A stretch of 64,000 nt of DNA from Romanomermis culicivorax. Taxonomy: Eukaryota; Nematoda; Enoplea; Mermithida; Mermithidae. The notes below the pieces were generated by a model that searched no databases, was not told the DNA's origin, and saw only the letters and a program-made list of their open reading frames with translations. The translations under genes were made by a program, and so were the position numbers. This document shows positions 25,438-38,900 of this stretch, piece by piece (position 1 is the first letter of the stretch; each line of letters opens with the position of its first letter). The stretch spans positions 992,001 to 1,056,000 of the forward strand of contig CAWUHX010000078.1 in the NCBI GenBank assembly GCA_963922205.1, written 5' to 3'.

Positions 25438-26369
25438 TCGTAATTTTATAAAATTCGAATTTTTCTGTCTATGGTGTTTTTATCATGAAATACTCCTAAA
25501 AACTGAAACCAGAAAGCAAGTTTTGTTATATTCACGTCATTTTCTGAAAAATCGCAAGTAATATAGAGTTAAAAGTTTTAAAGATAATTCAAGTAACCTT
25601 TAACAATTTTTGGTGAAAAAGTTTTTCAACTAAAGCTAAACGATTTGTTTTCGATTTAAAAGCCTTTTATGAAAATCACACTATACACATAATCGCAGTT
25701 TTCAATGTCCAGTAGTTATGGTTAAATGTCGGTGCTGCTGCTAACATCAACTTAGTTCTTCGTTTTGTAATTGGATGAGGAAAATATCAAGATTTCAAAA
25801 ATAAGCTTTGGAATACATATGTAAGCTAAAGTTTTCGTTGTGACCTTTTCTTATACGGTTTTCACAATTGATGACAGCCTTGCAGACATTTGTGACACGA
25901 CTAAAGTGGTTTAAATTCAAAAAATCGAATTCTTGTAAGGTATCGGTGTATTTTGTTATTTTAAAATTTGCTGGACAAATAATCAATTTCCAATAATTTG
26001 CGTGTTCCGAGTATTGTGCTTGTTAACTTCAGGTGTAATGAATTTTCGATATGTTATGCAGTTTATTATAATAGTCATAGTTCATGTTTAATGAAGAAAT
26101 ACTTCTTTTTGTAGTTTAACAATAGTCTGCTTCTCTTGAAATGCCTGCAAATAATAACATTGAAAAGCAAGTACTATTCTATATTTTTACGATTTTCCAC
26201 TGAACTGTAAGTCATATAGAACTGAGAATTTGTGAGCATTCTCAGCTAGGTTTTGGCAATTTTGACAAAGCTCAATCCTAAGAGCTTTTTGTCGACAATG
26301 CTAACTTTTGTTATTAAACAAAATGTACAATCTACCCATTACAAGCATGATGCATCTTGAAAAATTGGT
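25438..26369. other. Region downstream of the JMY/WHAMM-like gene
   Basis: AT-rich sequence after the TGA at 25435-25437. No canonical AATAAA stands out close to the stop. Low-order repeats with CTTGAAATGC and GAAAGCAAGTA occur near 26130 and 26530, and TATTTGGAAGCATTTTATAAAA near 26720 and again near 35480, so these belong to an interspersed family whose ends were not resolved. Confidence 0.4.
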
Positions 26370-26432
26370 GGTTTGAATTGATTGGTGGTTTGCGAATCTT
26401 GGTGATTCGCAAACCACCAATCAATTCAAACC
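26370..26432. repeat. Perfect 29-bp inverted repeat with 5-base loop
   Basis: Bases 26370-26398 are the exact reverse complement of 26404-26432, separated by TTGGT. A second inverted pair built from the same words (TTCGCAAACCACC and GGTGGTTTGCGAA) follows at about 26437-26470. Together they could fold into a strong hairpin. Confidence 0.9.
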
Positions 26433-27029
26433 GAAATTCGCAAACCACCGAAATTGGTGGTTTGCGAATCTGCCATACTCCTTACAACATCTAAAACGCG
26501 ACTGAAAAACCTGTAGTCCGTTTTTCTTGAAATGCTTTTAAATAATGAAAGTGGAAAGCAAGTAGTATTTCAGATTTTCTGCTAAACAATACATTATATA
26601 AGACTGAAGATTTGTGAGCACACAGGCCTAACCTTTAACAATTTTTTGAGTGAAAACTCGCAGTAAGAGCACTATGTAAGTGATTTGAAGACACTACTGA
26701 TTTGTGTCACTTTTCTATTTGGAAGCATTTTATAAAAAAACAGACTATAGATTATCAAACATTTTTTTGAGTAAAAAATCCTGCAGTAAAACCTCTGTGT
26801 AAGCGAGTATTAATTTTTTGTCCAATTTAACAATTTTATAAAAATACGTGATGGGCGTGTGAGGTATTGACCCCAGCAGATTTTGATTGGCCCTCAACAT
26901 ATTCTTGTTGATCCCCAGCAGTAACCCAGATGACGAAGGAAAATGAGCAAGAGGGAAAAGAGAGTCGTCTTATTAATGAAAATGATGCTGCAGTTTAACG
27001 ATTTTTCAAAAGGCAAATGTGATTCCAAA

Positions 27030-28005
27030 CGTAACATTAAGACACGATTTCTGAAAGGTTCTACCTTCCTATGATAAGTTGAAAATTAGTCATATCTCAA
27101 AATGATATTATATTTTCGGTAGTTTCCTGCGCTGTGTTTCATGGTATCGTTGGTTCACCCTGCTACAGTATGCCGAAATTTTAAAATTGATCTATTTTTG
27201 GCATTTTTCGTTGGTCTTGCTAGCCATGCTATATATTTCAGGATCGGATTGATCTTATTCGATGAATGAATATTCACTTTAAACAGGAGATAATAGGCTA
27301 CTTTTCAGCAACTAAGTGTCGAAAATGAGCTGTCAAGATGGAAAAAGGTTCTTTATGGGCACTCCCGACCACCTTCCCATCGGATGCCGCAGAATTTTAT
27401 TTTCTTATTTTGTAGCTCATGCATTTTTATTGTACTGGTAAAATTTTCATCAGAATTTTTGTACCGTTTTGGGTGCTGCACAGCTCTGAACAAGGCATTG
27501 AAATTGCTTAGAAATCATTGCATTTTCCAGGTGGTCCTTATGTCTACCCTTTTGTGATAAATTTATTATCTGTACTACAAAGTTATCAAATTACTAACAG
27601 ACTATAGTTTGATGTAGTTGACAAATGAACGTACTACATATATTCAAAGAAACCAAACTCCAGAACATTGGTCAAAAATCAATAAAAACGTTGATGAAAA
27701 TTTAACAAATACAATAAAAATGCATGAACTTCAAAATAAGAAAATAAACAACCAAAGATAGCTTATTCCCTCCTGTGTAAGAACATTCATCGCATAAGAT
27801 CAACCCGATCCTGGAATATAGCTTCGCTAGCAAGACCACCGAAAAATGCAGAAATTAGATCAATTTTTAAACGTCGGTATACTTTAGCGGCGCGAATTTT
27901 CGTTTTCAAGCAAAGCAAATGATACCATGAAACTCAGCGCGCGAAGCTACCCCAAATATATCGTTTTAAGATATGATTAATCTCAGAAATCGTTTCTTAA
28001 AACTT
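27030..28005. mobile_element. Foldback element with arms of roughly 400 bp
   Basis: The left part (27030-27480) pairs with the reverse complement of the right part (27660-28005). TTTCATGGTATC at 27137-27148 pairs with GATACCATGAAA at 27921-27932. The segment GGTCTTGCTAGC near 27213 pairs with GCTAGCAAGACC near 27828. CATGCATTTTTATTGTA near 27419 pairs with its complement near 27710. Arms are imperfect, so the element is not recent. Terminal duplication was not determined. Confidence 0.75.
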
Positions 28006-28943
28006 TAAAAGATACTGGCTAAGCAAGGAGTTTCCCAAATTTGAATATTATAGGTTGAAGAGTATGCTACTTGAATGTTAGAAGCTTCTGGTTATCAAAA
28101 CAACAAAATTTTAACGCATCCCCTCTCCAGTCAAGCAGAATTTCTATTCTGTACATGTATGCTATAGGTACATACATATGTGGTTCTCACCCCTATTCAG
28201 GCAAACACAAAATAGCGAGGCATAATACAGCGATTCTCAAAACAGCGAAGTCTCAGAACAGATTCTCTAAATAGCGAATTTTCAAAAAAAGTTATTTTTA
28301 GAATGGAAATGTCACAAACCGCTTTTCTTATCATTGTTGTTCCTAATGATGGCATTGTGATCATGATTCTGGCGAACAATTGGATCTTGATTTGTAACTA
28401 ACGTCCAGACTCGACCTTTGCATTGTGTTTTAGCACAGCGCCAAATTTTTTTGTCAGGTTGAAAAACATCAATATGGCATTGAAAACCATCTATGTAAGC
28501 TCAAAGCTTCTTTGTCCCTCCCAGTCTGATAAACTTCCATTTAGAAAATGCTGTACGGTTCTCGCACACTGGGTGGTAGCTTCTCTACCACCGACTGCAC
28601 AGCCCTGCATTACCTGTTGCGACTGCAGCAGTGCCCGCCTCAAAGATCCAGGTCTGGGCCCGTGACTTGGATGAGCAACATCAAGTCTACGGGTTCAGGG
28701 GAAAATGCACGACGGCACCTTTTGCACATCGTCACAATGCAACGGCGACCAACAAAATTCCAACGTTTTGAAGAAATATATTTATTGACAGATATTTTTT
28801 TGTGATTTTGGAATGATCCGTTCGTGCATATCTGCCGCAACTGCAGCACAAAAGCGAGTGAAACTTAGATGGCCAAATGCAGAGAAATAGATTAGCAAAA
28901 ATGATTTTAACATACCTGATTTGCATATTTATTATAAAATGTG
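28006..28943. other. Intergenic region with a possible retroelement relic
   Basis: No firm gene. Bases 28540-28760 are less AT-rich than the surroundings. The - strand reads a short stretch with LPPSVREPYSIF followed by stops, which could be a decayed retrotransposon gag piece, but this is too short to assign. Confidence 0.25.
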
Positions 28944-29193
28944 CATACACCTGTGATTGGGGAGGGGGGTTGGGGGGAAGACCCCCACCCCAACTTGGTC
29001 GAACCCTGTACCCAAATGTTGGGAGCCCCACCCCGAACTTGGTCAACCCTATATCCAACCCCCCAAATATAGGAAAAATTGGAAAAAATAGGAAAAAAGT
29101 GGCTCTTTTTGGGAAAATTTCCAAAATTTTTTCAGCTTTTTTGGGGTCTTTTTGATCCCCCCCCCCCAACTGGTCGGACCTCTTACAGGTATG
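28944..29193. mobile_element. CATACCTG MITE, copy A (250 bp)
   Basis: Starts CATACACCTGTGATTGGGG and ends CTTACAGGTATG, with a perfect 8-bp duplication AAAATGTG (28936-28943 and 29194-29201). It shares CCCAACTTGG and ACTGGTCGGACCTC with the copies at 40347, 41325 and 60084. The 8-bp duplication suggests hAT, P or Merlin rather than Tc1/mariner. Copy A is longer and more diverged. Confidence 0.85.
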
Positions 29194-29364
29194 AAAATGT
29201 GTGCGTTTACTCTAATGCATAGAACTTATTACTGTTCGCTGTTTTGAGATTTCGCTGTATTGGGGACGCGCCGGTACATATGCCTCTGAATTCGTAAGAT
29301 GGATGGTTTCTTCATTTTAGAGGGAGGTGGGCGAATGTTCCATGTTCCTCTATACAGCAGACAT

Positions 29365-29575
29365 GCACGGCAAGAATTTTCCAGGGGGAAGGGTCCTAAC
29401 AAAAAAAAGTTCTGAAAGCTTGTTTTTCATACAAAATATGCACAAAAATCATCAAAAAAGTGGTCTCGAAAAAAGTTCAAGGGGGGGTGTTTGACGATTT
29501 TTTTTGGGCCAGGGGGGTAGCCGGGTCTCAGGTATGGGGGTTTACCCCCCCTACCCCCTATGTGCATGTATGCTC
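29365..29575. repeat. GTAAACCCCC-family repeat, second copy
   Basis: Contains AAGAATTTTCCAGGGGGAAGG, TTTGACGATTTTTTTTGGG and GGGGGTTTACCCCCCCTACC, collinear with 6480-6925 minus its MITE. Terminal structure was not resolved. Confidence 0.5.
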
Positions 29576-29960
29576 TGCAGTTCGTGAATATCTTTTGCCT
29601 TTTACTAAAGATATCCGTAGGGCGCCTACTTACACTAGTTTACACCGGGTAAACTAGTGCAAATCTACATGGATATTTTTGACTTTCCTACCGGACCAAT
29701 ATCAGTAGAAAAAATTTGCATGAATAAGTCGGGTTGCACATGAAACATGTGAGAGGCTAGTCGCTAAGGAAAGTTCTCGATTTCAAAAGAGGTATAAATC
29801 CATGAAATATTTTCAATACTTTATGCAAGCCCGTAATCAATAATATAAATTATAGCACTAACATAAATACATATAAAAAAAGATCGTGAAATATGTCTGT
29901 TACAATAATACATTATATCATAATCGTTTGTTAAAATATGTACAGGCACCATTTGGACTT

Positions 29961-32900
29961 TTACCTGAAAAATCCTTTTTTCGAGGCCTGAAGTGCAAAA
30001 GCACGTGAATTTATGTTTTACTATGCGCGCTTTAAAATTCTTACTCACCGATTCTTCTTTATTTTGAGATAATTTTGCTACATGTTCGGACAAGGCTTTA
30101 ATTTGCGATTCGTAATTTCGCTGCATTGTTTCAGTTTCGTCCTGAAAAATAGATTAATTAATCCTGCGGCTATGTTCCAAATGCATAATTTTTCGTTAAG
30201 ATCACGACGAGAAGTTATGTGAAATTATCGAATCGAAAAACAATTCTGATCTGAAAATTAACTGACGTTTCTTTACTCCGTCGCCTTCAAGATAAAAATG
30301 AATTTCTTAGAAACAAAAGATGGGCTCATGTAGTAGATTATTCTCACTTTCGCGTTATCTAACGATTTCGTCAACTCCTCGCTCATCGACTGATACTGAT
30401 CGGCGTCTCTTTTCGCCGTTTCTAACTGCGTCAACAAATTTCGACACTGGAAAAACGTGGGAAACCAAATCACTAAACAAAACACGAATGAAAAGAATAT
30501 AATCAAAATTATACTTCGTTATCGTAGTACAAAATTTTGCTTTGTTCTTCTTGTATTCGAGCGTTGGATTCACTCAATTTTTGACTATAGAAATCTTCTG
30601 TCAATCGCGAAAGGTCGTCCGGGGGAGAGACTTGCTGCTCAGAAGACGAAGATATTGTCGATGGACATTTAACGCCGCATTTCACAGCGAGATGATTTTC
30701 GAGCGATAATCTTTCGTTATCCTGATAAATGATTGAATTAAATCTAGGAAAAAATTGAGGAATAAAACATGATCACTGAACCGAGAAGTAGAAAACTGAT
30801 CGAAAATGTGCAAGTCAGACTCCGTATTAAAATTTAAATGCACTAAAATAAAGTATATAATACATTTCGACTCATGTTTTATCCTCCTTACATTTTTTCC
30901 GGATTTATATATTTTTTCAAATTAGATTTGATAAGTCACTGAGACATCAGTCTTTTTAAAAAACGATCAAACAACAAATCATGTAACAATTGAGATTATG
31001 GCACCTCCTGCAAGCATTTACTTTTTCTAACTCCGCTATTCTTTGTCGCTTTTCTTTCAGCTGTAAAAGTAAAATATTCCACAAACAAACATCATCGTGC
31101 AGAAACGTGAATGAAGTAATCCTGACAGTCAGAGATAGAATCTCTGAAAGATTAAAAATCAGAATTTCGATAATTGGAAATAAATAAAACTTGATATATT
31201 TTTTTGTGATTTTTTCAATTCGTGTTCATGATTTTTCCTAAAATCAAAAATCAATTTTATTTCTGACAGATGAATATAAAGATGACTGACGAAGTGCTCT
31301 CTTACTTGTTGTTGTAAATCTAAAATTTGATTATTCTCCTTGGAGACGGATAGACCAGTTATTGACGAATAATTTGAGCAATTGGGCGAACTTTGATCTT
31401 GAAAAATACTTTTGAAAATGTGTCATTAAAAGTCAGATCGATTAAAATATGTGTACCATAATCGCGAGCTTCCTCACTAGTTTCTTCGCATATTGACCCA
31501 CCAAAATTATCGACTGAATTTATCTCTGGCGATCTGAAAACATGAACGACATGGCGTCGAAAGCATTATCGAATTCGAATAACAGAAGTACACACAAATG
31601 TTTTCAAATTGAGCATCCAAACTCATTGCAAAAAAGAAATAAGTTTTATTGGGAATCAAATATAATTTGTAGGCCTTTTCTCACGGAACGCAAACTTTTC
31701 TATCCGGGCGGGAAATTTTTTGTACTTTTAATGCACAGAAAATTATTGATCGCGAAGTTTTTGAATACTTTGAGTATTTTTACTGTCGGAACAGGTTTTT
31801 CCGCACACCGTCGTCTACACCATGGGGTAATGACTCAACATTTTCCGTACGGGAAAATTTTCTCTGCTACAAGTTGAAATCATGCAGAGCAAGCAAAAAC
31901 CAATCAAAAACAAACAATATTTAAAATTATTATCGCAATCAAAATAAATAATATTTTCTCTCAATCAGAACGATAAAGTTTTTCAGCTGAATCTCTGAGA
32001 AAGTGCTTCACTCAGCAAATAAATTTCCTAACGTAAAACCGATTTGTTGAAATCAACTATACTTGAGCTATGGCAGGATGGGCCGAAAATTTCACGATTT
32101 TTATTCAAATTGTCATAACTTGGCTTGCAGGATGTAATTAACGAATGTAGTGCTCAGTTCTAGTTCAATTGAAAACAATAAACTACGGCTACTCTGCTGC
32201 TTTTCGCTGAAAATCCACGTGTTCATTCACACAAACGTTATGACATACACTAAAAACTGGGAGGTGTGCACGAATATGACCCTAATAAGGTATAATTTTG
32301 ATCAAAATCTTCTAAATTGGAAAATCAATTAAACCCGTACTGTCATAAAAATCATTTACACACAGCTTTATATCAAGTACGCACACCAATTTTCAGTCTG
32401 ATGTGACATATAGTTCTGCAAAACATCACGAGAATATAGCAATAGTACGAGTACTTGCTTTATACTTTACTTAATTAGAAGCATTTCAAGAGTAACAGAC
32501 TATAACATCATACTTATACTCGTGGCCACTACGTCTCGAGAACCAGGTTCGACCTTAAGTGTAACCCCGATTTTACAGGTAGCTGGTCTAGGCAGACAGC
32601 TTTTCATCCTTAAGAATTCAATAAATTATGTAGGTAAGATTGGAACGCTTCTTGCCGACGTCCACTCAACCCAATTATCACTTTGGCGATAAGATGCGGC
32701 AAATGAGGAGGTGGGCTTATTCCATTTATTAGGTAGGTACTGGAAGAAGTATACTTTGCCAGGCAAAAAGTAGGCTCCGCTAGGCGGCAAAAGCACCTTT
32801 CGTATAAGGTGGGCATTCCTGCTTGCCTTTTCGGCTATACAAAACTGGGTACATGTGTACCACAAAAATTGAAAAAAAATTTTGTTTTCTGTTTGTGTGC

Positions 32901-35900
32901 ATATTTTATGCGCGGGTTGCATATTTCCTCAGATTTAATTGTTTCAAAAACCAAGTAAATGTCCATAAGATTGAAAACTTAATAATGAACTTCATAAATC
33001 AATGGAACAAGAACATTCTGACACCGTCATGAAAGTCATGTCACGTCACAAGAGCAGACGTTTTTCATGCACAGTAACATTTATTTTGGTCGTGAAAAAT
33101 AATATTTGGGCTCTGCACAAAACGAAAATTTTTGATCGAGAATTTTTTCATTTTTATACGTTGGGAACCAAGTAAAAAAATGCAAATTTTTTTCCTGCCT
33201 TTTAACAACTTCAAATGTCAAAATTTTATGGCGCTTTAGGATAATTTACATTTTTCGTTACAGTTCCGATTGGTAAGCTTACTCATCTCATTAAGGCGTT
33301 GTTGGATGTAAATGTTAAGCTTAGCATATTCATTCATTTTCAACTCAAGTCCTTTTTACGTTCTTGGAATTACTCAGAGAAAATATTTGGAAGACCTGGA
33401 ATTTTGAGTACCTACACTTATTGTTGACTGATCATTAACTCCAAGGTATTGTTCTTGCGACAGCAGTCAACCTATCACTGCAGGAAGAAACGTTGCGACA
33501 TCAACGTTAGCATCTAATCACTATCAAAACAAGTCATTTCTATTTGAAACAGAAAAAATTTGTTAGGTGGAGAAACTTTTCTAGCTATTTCTGTACGATA
33601 CAGATAGAGACCTACAGCAAAAAAGCTTGCACAAGAGATAGAAGATTCAATAATCTTAATGCGGCGTGGGCAGTCGTAATATTCTCACTTTTTCTGGTGT
33701 TTTGTGTGGCTGATTCAGAAACAATTATGCAATTTTTTTTCAACTTTATTCAAAATTCTCTGACTTTCCCAAATTCCCCAAAAAAAGAAAAATCCGCCGA
33801 CAATCCCAGTTTGCGTATAAAACTTGCATTATAACCTCCCCCCCGGACATTGTCGGTCATAGGGCTACCCTTATGGTAAACCCCCTCAAGATGACTGAAA
33901 TGGGCTAGCCATCGGAACCCCACCCTTTTGGTCGGAAAAACTAAAAATGATCAATGTTTTGGTAGATAATAGTCGTTTTTGAAAAAACGGTCGAATACAA
34001 TTATTTCGATGCTTCGCGCCATCAGTAGAGCTTCACACCGGGTACCCGAATTACCCGGGTAGAATCAAAGAAACGTTACCCGTTACCCGCCGGTAAATTC
34101 GGGTAATTGCTTATATTAAAAGAAAGCAAAGTAGATCGTGTTGCATGTTGTTGATATATGTGTAGAAACCTACGGAGTTCATATTGAGCAATAACGTACC
34201 CGTCTTCGCGTTTACACTATGTGTATAGGAGCAGAAGACACCAACTACCTGTTTTTTAGGAACAAGACGGGACAGGCAGAATTTTTTTGGACACGGCAAC
34301 CACATTTCGGACTGTACAACCAAATTTTTTCAGCAAGTTTCACAGTGCAACCGAAAGCCTGACTGCCATTTTGATTAGGTTATAAAGTTTTCTGTCTGGG
34401 GATGCATTTTAATACGCTGTAAAATGGAAAATACCTGAAGTTTTCCGGTTTTCAAATCATTTATGACGAAACGCTCATTCATAATTGCCTTTTTCGACGG
34501 AACGGATCGTCAACAACTTGAACCGTTCAGATTGAATCTCCACTTTCGGTCAGAAAGGATAACTGCAATATCGCGGAAAACGACCGACGGTAACCTCCAA
34601 CCGAACCGAATGAAAATTTCCCTTTCGTTCGGTTACATTCCGCCAATTGCATTCCGTTCCGTCCCGTTCCGCCGAAAAAGCCAAGTATAAATAAGCCTTT
34701 CAGGGTCATTTAGACCAGCCTTTTCCCACGGAACGGAATGCAATCGACACAACGTTACCGAACGAAACGAAAATCTTCGTTCCGTTCGGTTCGGCTGGAG
34801 GTTACCGTCAGTCATTTTCTAGAAAATTACAGTTATCTTTTCCCATGGAAAGTGGATTTTCAGGCTGAACGTTTCAAGCTGTTGGCGATTCGTTCCGTCG
34901 AAAAAGGCAAGAATAAATGACCCTTTAGTATTATTTCTGTTGCGCGGTCAGAAAATTTTGGCTAAATTTATTTTTATATCTTTTAAACATTTACATGTTA
35001 TGGATAAATGTTTAATCATGCATTGTTTGCTAACGCACAGGGTGTCAAAAAGGCGACAGGTGCTGACTTCAATAGCTTTCGAATGGACGAAGGTTTTTTA
35101 AGGCCGTTTGCTGTCGTCGATAGATAAAACATCTGACATCAAAATTGCAAAGTTTCAGCCAAATTCCCCGGATATTGACTGACTAGAATTGAAAATACTA
35201 AACGTCGATTTTTTTGCAAATAAAAAAAAATTGACAAAAATCTACCATCAACCGAGGTTACTTGGACCACCGGGGTAACATAGACCACTAATGGCGTACA
35301 GTTTTTTCCTTTTTCAGACCAATACTTTTATTTTTAATTATCATTCATTTCGCGCTAGCTGCAACGGATTTCTCGTGGCCACTCCCGGATAGTGATGGAC
35401 CGATGGCCAAAAATTTGCCATCGGCCGATGTAACATCCCTATCTATATAAACGATTTTGACGACAGTACTGATCTATGTCACTTTTCTATTTGGAAGCAT
35501 TTTATAAAAAACAGACTATAGAAGCTGATTCATTTCCCCATTTATTTTTCAGCGTTATAGAATAACAAAATCCAAAATGTTCAAGTGGTCAGAGGTAAAA
35601 TGCTTCAGATTATTTGAAAATAATCTCTTCTGATGAATAATTATGACTGGTAAATTATTGGCCCAAGATATATTAGATCGAAAATGGAGGAAAAATGTTT
35701 AACCTATTCCGCCAACCAAATGGCGTAAAGATCACGATCGATCATAGATAGTTGCAGAAGAATGTTCTCAAAAAATGTTTTTCCGACGTTTTAGAGGTCT
35801 CGAAATCAAAATTTTTCGCTGCTAGGCGCCGAAAAAGTTACTTTTGCCAGCCTTCATTTTTCCTCCAAAACTCAGGAAATTCAGCTCTAAAAGTCTAAAA

Positions 35901-38900
35901 CTGATGCAAACAAAAAGAAATACAAGGGAAGTAGTTTTCTCATTTCTCTTATGAAATTAAGCGAACTTGTCGCTTTTAGAGCGCGCAACTATTAATTTAT
36001 CTGTGCAACCAAATTTTTCCCCAAGTTGCACATTGCTACCTGCCCTAAGCAAAGACTTTTGAGAACGGGCCCCAACGAGCTGCATTATCAATTTTTTGAT
36101 CTTCTTAATGCTTATTCTGACTATTAGTCAAGCCATGTATTCAATAAATTGACGAAAATTTGAGTTTTTTATATTTCAGCTCAAAGTATATGTTACTACT
36201 TACATATTATTGAATACTTAATTATATGTTACCAGTAATATGTACCGGGTAAACCCGGGAAATTCGGTTACCTGAGTAGATAACGGGTATACGGATAAGA
36301 AATTTTCGCCGTATACTAGCCATAAATGCATATTTTCATGGTTTTAAACAAAAATTATAATTTTTGAAGCTTTTTCGGACTTTTCGGGCGAAAAATCCAG
36401 ATTTTTTTCCTTCAATGAATACCTCCTTAAACTTTTGGGCAATTGATAACCCCTCCCAAAAAAAAATTCGGTTTACTTCCAGACCTCGGAGTTCCGTTAC
36501 ATGGTGTATGATTTAAGATAACTATACTTCACCATAAAATTAACATTAATATATCCCCGATATAAAATGAACTCAAAAGAGCATATTTGGAATAGCAAAA
36601 TCCATAACACAGGAACTTTCGCTCCCACAAAAATCCACCCTCGGCCATATGCACAACATGAAAATTCTGCTGCAGGTCAGCCACGACAGGGGGTGAGAGA
36701 ATTTTTTCCCTTACTTGATTACACAAAGAAAGATTTTCTAACATCCAACCACCAGATTCTTACATCTATATTAGTCAAATATGTGGAACTATTCGCTTGG
36801 TATGTTTTTCAAGGTTTTTAATGTTACTTCTTTGAAATCATGTACATGTTTGTTCAGAAAAACCGCTAAAGTAGCCGTTAAAGCATCCTTTTCATTCATA
36901 TGACATCTTTCTCTTCATTTCTTCGTCATTTTCCTTCATCATCTTCCTGATCAATGCTGGGGAGCAGAATCTGCTAGGGGTCAGCAAGAATTTGCTGTCG
37001 GTACAGATCCCCAAATCCCCCATGTGCATGTATGTCGACCAGCCCTGAAATTACGTGAAAAATGCTTAAATGACCGAAGATTGTACATTCACAGGAACAT
37101 GGTTCATTCGCAATCTTGAAAATAGCATTCAAGGTTTTGACGGCCAAACTTGTTACATTTTTCAAGTATAATTTTCAAAATTTTCACCGAAAAATTCCTT
37201 TTTTTAACTAAATATTTCATATCTTTTTTAAATCCGATACTACGATTTTTGCTCTAATTTACTTGTAACATAGACAGGTGAAAGCCAGAAGGTATACCAA
37301 GTGATGAGATATGTAAAATGTTCTGGGACCCTTCAATGGAAACTGCTTTTCTCATATAGACGGATAAAAAGCAATGTACATTTGCGGATCCGCGAATAGA
37401 CGCTGCAGATAAGCCTACAACATGGAAAGATGCTCACGTGCGTCTGCAAAAACACATACTCACTTTAGGCGTCTCATTTTAGGATAAATAGCCTATGGTT
37501 AATCAACCACGCTCGATCTTGTCCCCACATATCAGGAAGGTCTTTAAAAAGATTTAGAAATACACTCACCTTTAGTATATTCTTCGGTTCTCGTTTGTGT
37601 TGTGTGTGATAAAAGTAGACTTTTATATTTGATTTCGTTTCCGTTTAATTGTTGTGAATACTAGAGGTTATATCTATTGGCGGCGCGTAGCGCCGAAAAT
37701 TTTTGATATTTTTACCTTCTAAATCGCACCAAAATGCACCTCCTCATCAAACGGTTGTTTGCTTTATAATCTGAAATAATATCGCCCATATAGAAAACAC
37801 TCACGCCTGATGACTTTCATACGACTCTAAAATTCACTTTATATGCGTTTAATACATTTCAACTAAAAACAGAATTTTTTCGGAAGATTTTTTGAATATT
37901 TCCGCGCGGTGTAGATTAACCGGCGAGAAAAAAATCTGAGTCTATATTGCCCATTGGTCACATAGACATTTTCACAAACGAACAGAGGAAGTCAAGATAT
38001 AAACGAATTTTTATGGCCGGTTGTGATGTGACTAACTAATTTGCATCAATGTAAACTTTGACATTCTAATCTTCGCAAAATTTCTAAATTTCTGAATTAA
38101 ACGGTGGACATCACGGCCCAATTGTCATTCCGAAAATGAAAGATTAACGGCTTGATTTTTTTGACTCACCTGTCATGCTTGGGGCTCGTAAAATTTTTAC
38201 TACCATTTTGGAAATTTCTTTCATGTTGACGAGCGTCCAAGACCTCTTTACATTTCGATAATTCGTCACGCAAATCCCCGATTTGCGACGTCAAATATTG
38301 ATTATCCTGTACAGTTTTTAATTCTTGCTCGTGAATCTATAGAAAAGGAAAATCTTCGAAATTGAACTCTTAGCAATTATACAGGTTTTCGATGAAATAA
38401 ATACTTTTATCAAGATATATCACCATTCACCATACTTTTCTATGCAGATTTTCGTTTTCTAACAATTTCCGCTTCAGTTCCTCTTCTAAAATTTGTAATT
38501 TGTCGGCATCGGACATCGCCGTCGACCATGAATCGGCGCCGGTCGTCGCGTGACCGTTATTGGCGACGTTATAATCGGACTGGCTACTCGACAATTTAAA
38601 ATTTCGCGAGAAACGTTTGGATTGGCGTAAGTTGTTATTATGGTGACTGAGACTTTGCAATTCATTGATCATTGATTGTAAACTTTCAACTCGTTTTAAC
38701 AATTGTTCGTTTCGAAAGGTTAAACTTTCAATTTCAGAATCGTATTTCCGTATTTTTTGCTCCTTGAATTTCAATTCAATCTGGGAGCAAAAAATTCTTT
38801 GAAAAAAAATTTTGAAACGAAAATAGAATTGCATGTTACTTACGGCAAGATCCGCGTTCTTAGTTTGTTCGTCCAGGACGGCTTTCTTGAGAATTGGAAC

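Noticed and set aside
28423-28805. Possible gag-like coding relic
   Set aside because: Only a short stretch (LPPSVREPYSIF) looks familiar and stops follow at once; too little to call.
28732-29169. Minus-strand frame rich in Gly/Pro and Phe
   Set aside because: It is produced by the C and G tracts of a CATACCTG MITE (28944-29193); the same pattern appears in every copy of that MITE.
32500-32850. GAACCAGGTTCGACC near 32540 as a tRNA gene or SINE B box
   Set aside because: No A box at the right distance and no cloverleaf could be drawn.
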